Part shown: piece after piece, positions 1 through 5,504 of the stretch
Position numbering within the stretch: position 1 is the first letter of the stretch
Layout of the letters: each line of letters opens with the position of its first letter
DNA from: an uncultured Kineosporia sp.
GTDB lineage: Bacteria; Actinomycetota; Actinomycetes; Actinomycetales; Kineosporiaceae
Assembly: GCA_937859855.1 (NCBI GenBank)
Contig: CALMAR010000080.1
Span: 1-5,504, forward strand
Reading direction: 5' to 3'
DNA length: 5,504 bases
Position numbers and translations under genes: made by a program
Notes under the pieces: generated by a model
Told to the model about the DNA's origin: nothing
Database searches by the model: none
The model's input: only the letters and a program-made list of their open reading frames with translations

Positions 1-10
1 GCGGCCGTGT

Positions 11-33
11 GGGGGGGGGGGGGGGGGGGGGGG
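11..33. repeat. 23-base G homopolymer
   Basis: Twenty-three consecutive G on the plus strand (C in the transcript of the FtsH-like gene), starting 25 bases beyond that gene's stop codon. Further G runs follow at 42-47 and 49-51. It may be a genuine slippage-prone tract, a G-quadruplex-forming element, or a sequencing/assembly artefact. Confidence 0.85.
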
Positions 34-41
34 CTTCGCCC
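31..41 (-). terminator. Weak candidate hairpin after the FtsH-like gene
   Basis: On the minus strand GGGC-GAA-GCCC forms a 4-bp stem closed by a GAA loop, 16 bases after the stop codon. It contains the heptamer GCGAAGC, known for exceptional stability as a DNA mini-hairpin. A C tract, not a T tract, follows, so this is not a standard intrinsic terminator. The C-rich transcript would suit Rho-dependent termination (inference). Confidence 0.25.
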
Positions 42-57
42 GGGGGGAGGGTCCTCT

Positions 58-2523
58 TCAGGCCTCCGGGGACTCGTCGGCCTGAACGCGGTAGGCCGCT
101 TCGCCCTCGGATGCCGAGATCAGCTCGCCCTGGATCACCCGCAGCCGGGGCAGTGGAACACCCACCTTGGCGTGATCACGATGCGCGGACACCGCGCGCT
201 CGTGATACTCCTCCAACTCCTGGGCGATGCCCGGTTCCGCGTAGGGCCGGCCATCCACCAGCGGTCCCTGGATGCCCTCCAGGACGGCGATCACGTCCTC
301 GCCGGTCAAGGTCTTGTGGGTCTCCAGGGCGTGCGCGAGAGCCAGGACCTGGTGCCGGTTCTCGCCCAGGATCGACTCTGCCTTCTCCAGCAGCTGACTC
401 AGGTTCTGCTCGATCCGCTGGCCGAGCTGGCCACCGGCCTGGTCATCCTTGCGGGACGGCAGCTGGGCACCGAAACCGATGTTGCCGCCGCCGGTCTTGC
501 CCTTGTCTTCCGGCGTGCCGCCATTGATCCCGAGCCGTTGCAGCGCGGGCAGCGAACTGATCCCGGTACCCATGCCCCAGTGCGATTCCATCAGGGCAGT
601 CAGATGCGTGGCCGACTCGAGATCGCCGGAGACGCCGGAGGAATTGTCACCGCCGTAGAACATCCGTTCCCCAGCCAGCGATGCGAGGCTGACCAGGATG
701 TCGCTCTCGTACTCGCTGCGCCAGCGGGTGAACTGCTCCTCGGGCGGGATCGAGGCCACCATGCCGAGATAGGTGCTGCCCTTCTCGATGGTGGCGATGT
801 CGATGTCCAGATGCCGCCGGGTGGCCCAGGCCAGCACCGCATGGCAGGCCTCGTGCACGGCCACGGCGTGCCGCTCACGCTCGATGTACTCAACGTCCTC
901 ACCGGGGCCCAGGTCCTTGAGGTGCTTGGCCCGCACGACGTCCTTCCAGATGATCGTCTCCCGGTTGTCCCGGATGGCGTTGATCAGCGCCTCGTTCACC
1001 AGGTCCTTGATGGTCGCACCGGTGGCGTACGGGGTGATCGTGGCCAGCTTGTCGATCTGCTCCGCGGTGAGCTCGTGCGAGGTCTTGTCGAAGTACCCCT
1101 GATAGGTGCGCACCCGCCCCGCCTTGCTGGGGTAGCCGACCCGGTAGATCCGGTCGATCCGGCCCGGCCGCAGCAGGGCCGGATCCAGGGAGTCCGGCTG
1201 GTTGGTCGCCATCATGACCAGGATCCGGTACTTGGGTGGCGGCTTGGGCCGCATGCCCAGCGCCCGGCGGCCGAAGCGGTTGATGAAGCCTCGCGGCTTC
1301 TTCAGGCCCGAGAGCTCGGTCAGCAGGGCCTGCAACGTGCCCATGCCGCCGCCGTTGCCGCCACCATTGCCGTTGGGCACGACGAACCGCGACCGCCGGG
1401 CGGATGGCTCGTCCGATGCCCCGCCGGTCATGCTGGAACGCGCCAGCAGTTCCTGGGAGTGCCCGCTGAGATGAGAGAAGCCGTGGCAGCCGTTGGCGTC
1501 CCAGGCGGCCGGGGTGGGGCCGGGGGTCGCACCGGCCACCGTGCCACCGCGGCTGCCGAGCGAGTCGGCCTCGTCGAAGAACACGATCACGCCGCCGTAC
1601 CGCAGAGCGAGTTTCCGCAGCTTCCTGAACAGGCCCTTGACCTTGAGGATGCCGACCCCGAAGAACATGTTCTGGAACGCGCCCGGGTCGACGAACACGT
1701 ACGGCTTTCCGGTCTCCCCGGCCACCGCCTCCGCCATCAGCGTCTTGCCGGTTCCGGGCGGCCCCCACAGCAGGATGCCGGAAGGCACGTGCCCGCCGCG
1801 GTCCTCGATCGCCTCCGGGCGCTCCAGCAGGAGCATGTTCTCCTTGACCCGCTCGACCACGTGGTCCTGGCCCCAGACGTCGTCGAACCGGGTCTCGATG
1901 TCGTCGGGGTAGTAGGTGTCGACACCACCGCGGGACATGAACCAGAAGATCCCGACGAACTGGAGGATGCCGAACAGAAGGACGAACATCAGTTGCAACG
2001 CCATCGGGGCGGCCTTGAGCGCCAGGGCCGGTGCCTGGAACAGGGCCACGACCGGCGAGGCGCCGATCACCTTGCCCAGGACGACGGCGATAACGATCAC
2101 CCAGAAGACGACCATGATCACGCGCATCAGCCGGAATCGGGTCCAGGCCGAGAACCGGCGGCTGGTCCAGCGGTTCCAGCGAGCGAACACCCGATCGGTC
2201 CAGAAGGTGTTGTACCCAGCGCTCAGCTCGCTGATCCGGAAGTGCACCTGGCGCAGGAACTCCAGGCCGATCAGAACCAGCAGCCAGCGCTGCGCCACGG
2301 ACACGTTGGTCATTGCCGTGTTCCAGGTGCCCAGCGGCTCGATCCGCAGGTACTCGTTCCACACCAGCACGAAGAACAAGGCGTTCAGCAGCAGCAGAAA
2401 CTTGATCCGGTCCCACCAGGCCAAGGGCTTACGGGTACCACGCTGCTTCCAGCGGGGCAGCGTGCGCGGGGCCGAGCTGGCTGGTGGGGCCGGCTGGACC
2501 GGGTCGGTGATTCCCGTGCTCAT
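58..2523 (-). CDS. Membrane-anchored FtsH-like AAA+ zinc metalloprotease (821 aa)
   Basis: Likely an ATP-dependent protease that extracts and degrades membrane or misfolded proteins at the cytoplasmic face of the membrane. Seen: hydrophobic segments at about residues 41-55, 133-150 and 175-197, with a weaker one at 79-91; Walker A GPPGTGKT (254-261); pore-loop-like MFFGVG (286-291); Walker B VIVFFDEAD (312-320); sensor/SRH block with N441 and arginine-finger candidates R455 and R458 in LLRPGRIDR; zinc motif HEACH (557-561); and a likely third zinc ligand D634 in SGVSGDLESAT. This order is that of FtsH (AAA then M41). It is longer than typical FtsH (about 640-760 aa) because of a multi-segment N-terminus, a roughly 70-residue Gly/Pro-rich insertion between Walker B and the SRH, and a C-terminal extension. 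The ATG at 2523 follows GGAGG by 8 bases. It lies downstream of, and probably in an operon with, a lipoprotein gene. Inferred: a divergent FtsH paralogue rather than the housekeeping copy. Confidence 0.9.
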   Translation of the reverse strand: MSTGITDPVQPAPPASSAPRTLPRWKQRGTRKPLAWWDRIKFLLLLNALFFVLVWNEYLRIEPLGTWNTAMTNVSVAQRWLLVLIGLEFLRQVHFRISELSAGYNTFWTDRVFARWNRWTSRRFSAWTRFRLMRVIMVVFWVIVIAVVLGKVIGASPVVALFQAPALALKAAPMALQLMFVLLFGILQFVGIFWFMSRGGVDTYYPDDIETRFDDVWGQDHVVERVKENMLLLERPEAIEDRGGHVPSGILLWGPPGTGKTLMAEAVAGETGKPYVFVDPGAFQNMFFGVGILKVKGLFRKLRKLALRYGGVIVFFDEADSLGSRGGTVAGATPGPTPAAWDANGCHGFSHLSGHSQELLARSSMTGGASDEPSARRSRFVVPNGNGGGNGGGMGTLQALLTELSGLKKPRGFINRFGRRALGMRPKPPPKYRILVMMATNQPDSLDPALLRPGRIDRIYRVGYPSKAGRVRTYQGYFDKTSHELTAEQIDKLATITPYATGATIKDLVNEALINAIRDNRETIIWKDVVRAKHLKDLGPGEDVEYIERERHAVAVHEACHAVLAWATRRHLDIDIATIEKGSTYLGMVASIPPEEQFTRWRSEYESDILVSLASLAGERMFYGGDNSSGVSGDLESATHLTALMESHWGMGTGISSLPALQRLGINGGTPEDKGKTGGGNIGFGAQLPSRKDDQAGGQLGQRIEQNLSQLLEKAESILGENRHQVLALAHALETHKTLTGEDVIAVLEGIQGPLVDGRPYAEPGIAQELEEYHERAVSAHRDHAKVGVPLPRLRVIQGELISASEGEAAYRVQADESPEA

Positions 2524-2531
2524 CGGGCGAG

Positions 2532-2536
2532 CCTCC
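2532..2536 (-). promoter_or_regulatory. Ribosome binding site of the FtsH-like gene
   Basis: On the minus strand GGAGG lies 8 bases before the ATG at 2523. This supports that start and independent translation of the second gene of the unit. Confidence 0.7.
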
Positions 2537-2584
2537 GGATCGTGGGGATCGGATTGTGGTGCTGGGGTCGGTTCGGAGCCACGC

Positions 2585-3250
2585 TCATGTCGGCTTCTTC
2601 ACCGTGAGCGAATCGACAGCGCCGGCGATCTGGTCCTTGTCGGCCTGGTAGCACGCCTGGGAACAGTGCACCATCACCACGTGGGCCCGGGTCCGCTTGG
2701 GGTCCGTGACTGCGATCTGGTCGTAATATTCGGTCCGGGACCCGGTCCGGTACGAGAAGACGAGATGCACGCCGTGCTCGGTCCTGGTGTTCAGGGTCTT
2801 GTCCGAGATCAGGGTGAACTGGCGGGGCGCCAAGCCCATGCCGGCCCGCGAGACCTCGTCGCTGGCCCGAGCGTCCGTTGTCACCGGCTGCAGGATGTTG
2901 CGCAGGGTGTCGTCAGTCAGGCCAGTCCGGTTCTGCGGGCTGATGTCCAGCGACTGAGCGATCATCACCGGCTGGTCCACCGACTCCGAGCGCAGATGGG
3001 CGGTGCTCGGCTTCGCGTCGGCGTCGTAGAAGACCAGCCAGCCGTAACCACCCTGACTGGGGTCCTGGCCACCGGCCTTGAGCACGGCGTCGGTGCTCAC
3101 CGGGGACCAGTTGCTGGGCACTCTGAGGACGGCGTCGCGATCAGCGTTGGCGATGTAAGTGAACGCCGGGCGCGCGCAGCCGGTGACCAGGACGGCCAGC
3201 ACCAGGCCGGTCGCCCAGAAAGCGGGCAATCGGGCGGCTCGCAACCGCAC
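2585..3250 (-). CDS. Predicted lipoprotein of unknown function (221 aa)
   Basis: I do not recognise the family with certainty. Starting at the GTG at 3250, the protein opens with a basic stretch (VRLRAAR), a hydrophobic core, and the lipobox LVTGC with the acylated cysteine at residue 25. It should therefore be exported and anchored to the outer face of the cytoplasmic membrane. The mature part has a VPSNW motif early on and a C-terminal end with two cysteines four apart (HCSQAC, residues 196 and 200) followed by a final AVDSLTVKK strand. The VPxxW and terminal 'DSxTVK' pattern is reminiscent of actinobacterial PsbP/Mog1-fold lipoproteins, but that is inference. The frame stays open upstream to 3412, but the GTG at 3250 has a GAGGAGG ribosome binding site and places the signal peptide at the N-terminus. 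The FtsH-like gene begins 61 bases after its stop on the same strand, so co-transcription is likely. Confidence 0.85.
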   Translation of the reverse strand: MRLRAARLPAFWATGLVLAVLVTGCARPAFTYIANADRDAVLRVPSNWSPVSTDAVLKAGGQDPSQGGYGWLVFYDADAKPSTAHLRSESVDQPVMIAQSLDISPQNRTGLTDDTLRNILQPVTTDARASDEVSRAGMGLAPRQFTLISDKTLNTRTEHGVHLVFSYRTGSRTEYYDQIAVTDPKRTRAHVVMVHCSQACYQADKDQIAGAVDSLTVKKPT

Positions 3251-3255
3251 GCCTA

Positions 3256-3262
3256 CCTCCTC
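3256..3262 (-). promoter_or_regulatory. Ribosome binding site deciding the lipoprotein start
   Basis: GAGGAGG on the minus strand, 5 bases before the GTG at 3250. It fixes the start at 3250 instead of the longer open frame reaching 3412, whose extra 54 residues would bury the signal peptide. Confidence 0.8.
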
Positions 3263-3278
3263 GCCGGTTGTGGCCGGC
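3263..3278 (-). repeat. Small inverted repeat next to the lipoprotein RBS
   Basis: GCCGG and CCGGC arms (5 bp) enclose a 6-base loop directly upstream of the GAGGAGG site. In the mRNA this could form a hairpin abutting the ribosome binding site. It is short and GC-rich, so it may be incidental. Confidence 0.3.
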
Positions 3279-3624
3279 TCTGTCGATGCCTCAGCTGAGA
3301 CGGGACGTCGATGAACAGTGCTCAGGATCCGTCCTGTGCATCGGCACACAACCAGCACAAGAATATCCTTCAGATCAGGGTCACCCGAGGATCGTGTTTC
3401 CGCACTAGGCAAAGCTGTGAATTCTGCCTTTCATGCCCAGAATCACGGTCACTCCGCCGCATCCGGGGTCGCCGCGGCCGGCGATCCTTCACCCGATTGC
3501 GTCTTTCGTTGGCCATCCTGACCTTATGTCCGCCTGGTCGGCGCCGCGAAACACCGCTGAGCACTCGGCGGCGGCTGGCCTCCGTCCTACTGAGTACTTC
3601 TTGGCCGATCGGGTTGACGTCCGG

Positions 3625-3642
3625 CCGTCACCATGGTGACGG
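3625..3642. promoter_or_regulatory. 18-bp perfect palindrome, candidate operator upstream of phoH2
   Basis: CCGTCACCATGGTGACGG reads identically on both strands. It lies 5 bases downstream of the -35-like TTGACG (3614-3619) and ends 87 bases before the phoH2 GTG. Position and perfect dyad symmetry fit a binding site for a dimeric regulator overlapping a promoter. The regulator is unknown and the promoter assignment is tentative. Confidence 0.45.
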
Positions 3643-3683
3643 TTGTACCTCCGCGTAGCGTCGTCGTGCCGCGTGGTTACAAC
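3642..3683 (+). repeat. Imperfect inverted repeat upstream of phoH2
   Basis: GTTGTACC (3642-3649) faces GGTTACAAC (3675-3683). GTTGTA/TACAAC pair perfectly over 6 bp, and two more G-C pairs form if one T is bulged. The loop is 25 bases. It starts at the last base of the 18-bp palindrome and would lie in the phoH2 leader if transcription starts near it. It could be a leader hairpin, a second protein site, or chance. Confidence 0.3.
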
Positions 3684-3716
3684 GATGTTTCCCCGGCTGC
3701 ACCGCATTCCTCCAAC

Positions 3717-3724
3717 GAGGGGAG
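3717..3724 (+). promoter_or_regulatory. Ribosome binding site deciding the phoH2 start
   Basis: GAGGGGAG lies 5 bases before the GTG at 3730. Upstream in-frame starts (TTG 3643, ATG 3685) lack a comparable site, so 3730 is preferred. Confidence 0.75.
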
Positions 3725-3729
3725 TCACT

Positions 3730-5130
3730 GTGGCACCTTCCATCCATGGGGCACCGACCGGCAGCGCAGGAAGCAGCAGTCCGGGCAGTAGCCAGGCCGC
3801 GCCGGGAGGTGACGGGGCCCCTGCGGACGGGAGCCCGGGACGACGCCGGACCTTCGTCCTGGATACCTCCGTGCTGCTGGCCGACCCGCGGGCGGTCCAC
3901 CGGTTCGACGCCAGCGAGGTGGTTCTCCCGATCGTCGTGATCATGGAACTGGAGGCCAAGCGGAACCACTCCGAGCTCGGGTACTTCGCTCGCGAGTCCC
4001 TGCGGTTGCTGGACGACCTGCGGGTCCGGCACGGCGGGCTGGACCGGCCGATGCCGATCAGCGACCGGGGCAGCACGCTGCGGGTCGAGCTGAACCACGC
4101 CAACGAGGGCCTGCTTCCGGCCGGATTCCGGCTCGGGGACAACGATTCCCGGATCCTGGCCGTCGCCCGCAACCTCTCCGCCGAGGGGCACGACGTCACC
4201 CTGGTCAGCAAGGACCTCCCGATGCGGATCAAGGCCTCCGCGATCGGGCTGACCGCCGAGGAGTACCAGGTCGGCCAGGCGATCGAGAGCGGATGGACCG
4301 GGCTGAGCGAGCTCGAGGTCGAAACCGGAACGATCACCGCGCTGTACGCCGGTGAACTGGTCGATCTGGAGCCCGCTCGCGAACTGCCCTGCCACACCGG
4401 GCTGGTGCTGGTGTCGCCGCGCGGATCCGCGCTGGGGCGGGTGACCCCGGACAAGCAGGTACGGCTGGTCCGGGGGGGCCGGGACGGGTTCGGCGGCCGC
4501 GGCCGCAGCGCCGAACAGCGGATCGCCATCGACCTGCTGCTCGATCCGGACGTCGGGATCGTCTCGCTGGGCGGACGCGCAGGCACCGGCAAGTCGGCGC
4601 TGGCGCTGTGCGCCGGTCTGGAAGCGGTGCTGGAACGCCGCCAGCACCGCAAGGTCGTGGTGTTCCGGCCGCTCTACGCCGTCGGCGGCCAGGACCTCGG
4701 CTATCTGCCGGGCAACGAGGCCGAGAAGATGAACCCATGGGGTCAAGCCGTTTTCGACACCCTGGGTGCGCTGGTCTCGGAGGAAGTGGTTGAGGAGGTC
4801 CTTCATCGAGGCATGCTCGAAGTGCTGCCGCTGACCCACATCCGGGGCCGGTCCCTGCACGACGCATTCGTGGTGGTCGATGAGGCGCAGTCGCTGGAGC
4901 GGAACGTGTTGCTCACCGTGCTGTCCCGGATCGGGCAGAACAGCCGGGTGGTGCTCACCCACGACGTGGCTCAGCGCGACAACCTGCGGGTCGGCCGGCA
5001 CGATGGGGTCGCCGCCGTGATCGAGGCGCTGAAGGGTCACCCACTGTTCGCGCACGTGCTGCTGACCAGGTCGGAACGATCTCCAGTTGCGGCGCTGGTG
5101 ACCGAGATGCTGGAGGGTCTGGTGCCGTGA
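3730..5130 (+). CDS. phoH2: PhoH2-type PIN domain-PhoH ATPase fusion (466 aa)
   Basis: A cytoplasmic protein joining a PIN ribonuclease domain to a PhoH P-loop ATPase. Mycobacterial PhoH2 of this architecture is described as an RNA helicase and ribonuclease. Seen: a Gly/Ser/Pro/Ala-rich, probably disordered N-terminus (1-39); the PIN domain from about 41, with acidic residues D45 in FVLDTS, E73/E75 in IMELEAK, D137/D139 in GDNDS and D162 in SKDLP, which fit the metal-binding set; a linker around 185-260; and the PhoH domain from about 262 with Walker A GRAGTGKS (282-289), Walker B VVVDEAQ (381-387) and a sensor-like THDVAQRD (410-417). Length suits the family (433 aa in M. tuberculosis, from memory). 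The GTG at 3730 is chosen by its ribosome binding site. No overlapping upstream antitoxin-like open frame is visible, unlike the mycobacterial phoAT-phoH2 arrangement. Domain assignment is firm; the exact RNA target is unknown. Confidence 0.93.
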   Translation: MAPSIHGAPTGSAGSSSPGSSQAAPGGDGAPADGSPGRRRTFVLDTSVLLADPRAVHRFDASEVVLPIVVIMELEAKRNHSELGYFARESLRLLDDLRVRHGGLDRPMPISDRGSTLRVELNHANEGLLPAGFRLGDNDSRILAVARNLSAEGHDVTLVSKDLPMRIKASAIGLTAEEYQVGQAIESGWTGLSELEVETGTITALYAGELVDLEPARELPCHTGLVLVSPRGSALGRVTPDKQVRLVRGGRDGFGGRGRSAEQRIAIDLLLDPDVGIVSLGGRAGTGKSALALCAGLEAVLERRQHRKVVVFRPLYAVGGQDLGYLPGNEAEKMNPWGQAVFDTLGALVSEEVVEEVLHRGMLEVLPLTHIRGRSLHDAFVVVDEAQSLERNVLLTVLSRIGQNSRVVLTHDVAQRDNLRVGRHDGVAAVIEALKGHPLFAHVLLTRSERSPVAALVTEMLEGLVP

Positions 5131-5164
5131 CCCCGGTCACAAAGGCCGAACGGCTAGCGGTGAC
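5127..5164. repeat. Inverted GTGAC/GTCAC repeats at the end of phoH2
   Basis: GTGACC (5127-5132) and GGTCAC (5135-5140) form a 6-bp dyad with a 2-base centre overlapping the phoH2 stop codon. The same GTCAC (5136-5140) can also pair with GTGAC (5160-5164), with a small GCC/GGC stem inside. There is no T-run after it, so an intrinsic terminator is not convincing. A protein-binding site for the downstream promoter is an alternative. Confidence 0.35.
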
Positions 5165-5268
5165 GGTAGTTCAGTGCACAACCACAGAGGTTTAAGAGCT
5201 TCTTAAGTGGCGGGGCAAAACGGACGACGGGCTTGTGTCCGAACGGCTGATTCGCAACGGTAGGCGCC
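5131..5268. other. Intergenic region between phoH2 and the partial downstream gene
   Basis: 138 bases holding the GTCAC/GTGAC repeats, the TTAAGA inverted repeat, and a further 5-bp inverted repeat CGGAC (5221-5225)/GTCCG (5237-5241). The A/T-rich block around 5190-5206 stands out against the GC-rich surroundings and may be part of a promoter, though no clear -35/-10 pair is seen. I looked for the G-rich conserved segments of the actinobacterial c-di-AMP (ydaO-type) riboswitch and did not see them. Confidence 0.5.
5182..5210. repeat. TTAAGA-GCT-TCTTAA inverted repeat with outer CCAC/GTGG arms
   Basis: TTAAGA (5192-5197) and TCTTAA (5201-5206) form a perfect 6-bp dyad with a 3-base centre. 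CCAC (5182-5185) and GTGG (5207-5210) can extend it with a 6-base bulge on one side. An A/T dyad is unusual in this GC-rich DNA. It could be an operator, part of a promoter, or an RNA hairpin ahead of the next gene. Confidence 0.4.
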
Positions 5269-5504
5269 GTGACAGCCGCTGCTCTGCGCGACGACGTCAT
5301 TGCCGATTGGCTCTCCACCCAATCACTGCAGTTCTCTGGGGCGGACCAGGCCGCAAGCCGGTCCGGTGCGCCGGTCGTCTATCCCAAGCGGTCCGAACTG
5401 CGCCGGGCTGAGGCTCGCGCCTCCAAGCGGGGGCGCGGTTCGCCGGACGCCGGTCGTCGTCCAGCCGGTGCCCGTCCACCGGCGGGCGGTCACCACCCCC
5501 GCAG
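5269..5504 (+). CDS. 5' part of an unidentified gene, cut by the window end
   Basis: The frame is open from GTG at 5269 to the window end (78 full codons plus two bases). The in-frame stop at 5248-5250 and the absence of another start codon in between make 5269 the earliest possible start. Its ribosome binding site is weak (GGTAGG, 4 bases upstream). The product begins MTAAALRDDVIADWLST, continues with VVYPKRSELRRAEARASKRGRG, and becomes rich in Arg, Pro and Gly. Codons keep high G/C third positions, supporting real coding. No catalytic domain or membrane segment is reached. A basic, disordered N-terminus before a later signal or membrane segment is common in actinobacterial secreted cell-wall hydrolases (SLT, Rpf, NlpC/P60), and such genes can sit near phoH2. 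That identity is only a guess. Confidence 0.6.
   Translation, partial: MTAAALRDDVIADWLSTQSLQFSGADQAASRSGAPVVYPKRSELRRAEARASKRGRGSPDAGRRPAGARPPAGGHHPR

Larger units (their letters stand above)
3251..3729. other. Divergent intergenic region, 479 bases
   Basis: Separates the minus-strand lipoprotein/protease unit from plus-strand phoH2 and must carry promoters for both. About 3355-3440 is visibly richer in A/T than its surroundings. On the minus strand TATTCT (3365-3360) resembles a -10 box, but no good -35 lies at the right distance. On the plus strand TTGACG (3614-3619) is a good -35 match without a convincing -10 at 16-18 bases. TGTGC and GCACA (3335-3348) form a 5-bp inverted repeat with a 4-base loop. 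Short open frames such as 3433-3639 lack ribosome binding sites and are not called. No tRNA or other RNA gene is seen. Confidence 0.6.

Noticed and set aside
7..2607. An 866-codon open frame on the plus strand across the whole FtsH-like gene
   Set aside because: It shares codon boundaries with the minus-strand gene. Plus-strand stops there would need TTA, CTA or TCA codons in the real gene, which are rare in GC-rich genomes, so the antisense frame stays open by composition. It has no recognisable domain, and the minus strand has every FtsH motif.
1916..3298. A 460-codon plus-strand open frame spanning the protease 5' end and the lipoprotein gene
   Set aside because: It crosses two well-supported minus-strand genes and is codon-aligned with the lipoprotein gene; no ribosome binding site or domain.
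3317..3565. Inverted pair AGTGCTCAG (3317-3325) and CTGAGCACT (3557-3565) in the divergent region
   Set aside because: A 9-base match over 240 bases is within chance expectation for a region this size.
3433..3639. A 68-codon plus-strand open frame upstream of phoH2, considered as an antitoxin gene
   Set aside because: No ribosome binding site, proline-rich sequence without a DNA-binding or antitoxin motif, and it ends 90 bases before the phoH2 start.
3628..5055. A 475-codon minus-strand open frame opposite phoH2
   Set aside because: Same codon-aligned antisense effect; no family features, whereas phoH2 on the plus strand has full PIN and PhoH motifs.
5131..5268. c-di-AMP (ydaO-type) riboswitch ahead of a possible cell-wall hydrolase gene
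   Set aside because: The region is short for that class and the conserved G-rich segments are not visible.

Overview
The window looks like chromosomal DNA from a high-GC Gram-positive bacterium (Actinomycetota). The reasons are strong G/C bias at third codon positions, GTG starts behind GAGG-type ribosome binding sites, a GC-rich lipoprotein signal, and a PIN-PhoH fusion protein of the PhoH2 type found in mycobacteria and relatives. Genus cannot be read from the sequence.

Layout. Left half, minus strand: a two-gene unit. Its first gene (2585-3250) encodes a 221-residue lipoprotein of unknown function. The second (58-2523) starts about 60 bases further on and encodes an 821-residue membrane-anchored AAA+ zinc metalloprotease related to FtsH. 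Just past the protease stop codon lie a small hairpin and an uninterrupted run of 23 G (C in the transcript), the strangest stretch of raw sequence here. A 479-base divergent intergenic region (3251-3729) separates this unit from the plus-strand genes. It holds an 18-bp perfect palindrome about 90 bases before the next start codon.

Right half, plus strand: phoH2 (3730-5130), a PIN ribonuclease domain fused to a PhoH ATPase/RNA helicase domain. A 138-base intergenic region with several inverted repeats follows. Last is the 5' end of an open reading frame (5269 to the window end) with a basic, Pro/Gly-rich N-terminus. It may encode a secreted cell-wall enzyme, but the diagnostic part lies outside the window.

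How the parts may work together (inference): the left unit looks like envelope protein quality control, with a lipoprotein on the outer face and an ATP-driven protease in the membrane. PhoH2 is an RNA-processing enzyme. No defence system, mobile element, CRISPR array, tRNA or rRNA is visible. The less ordinary items are the G tract, a Cys/His-containing insertion inside the AAA+ domain, the HEACH variant of the zinc motif, the phoH2 palindrome, and clustering of GTCAC/GTGAC half-sites in the non-coding DNA.
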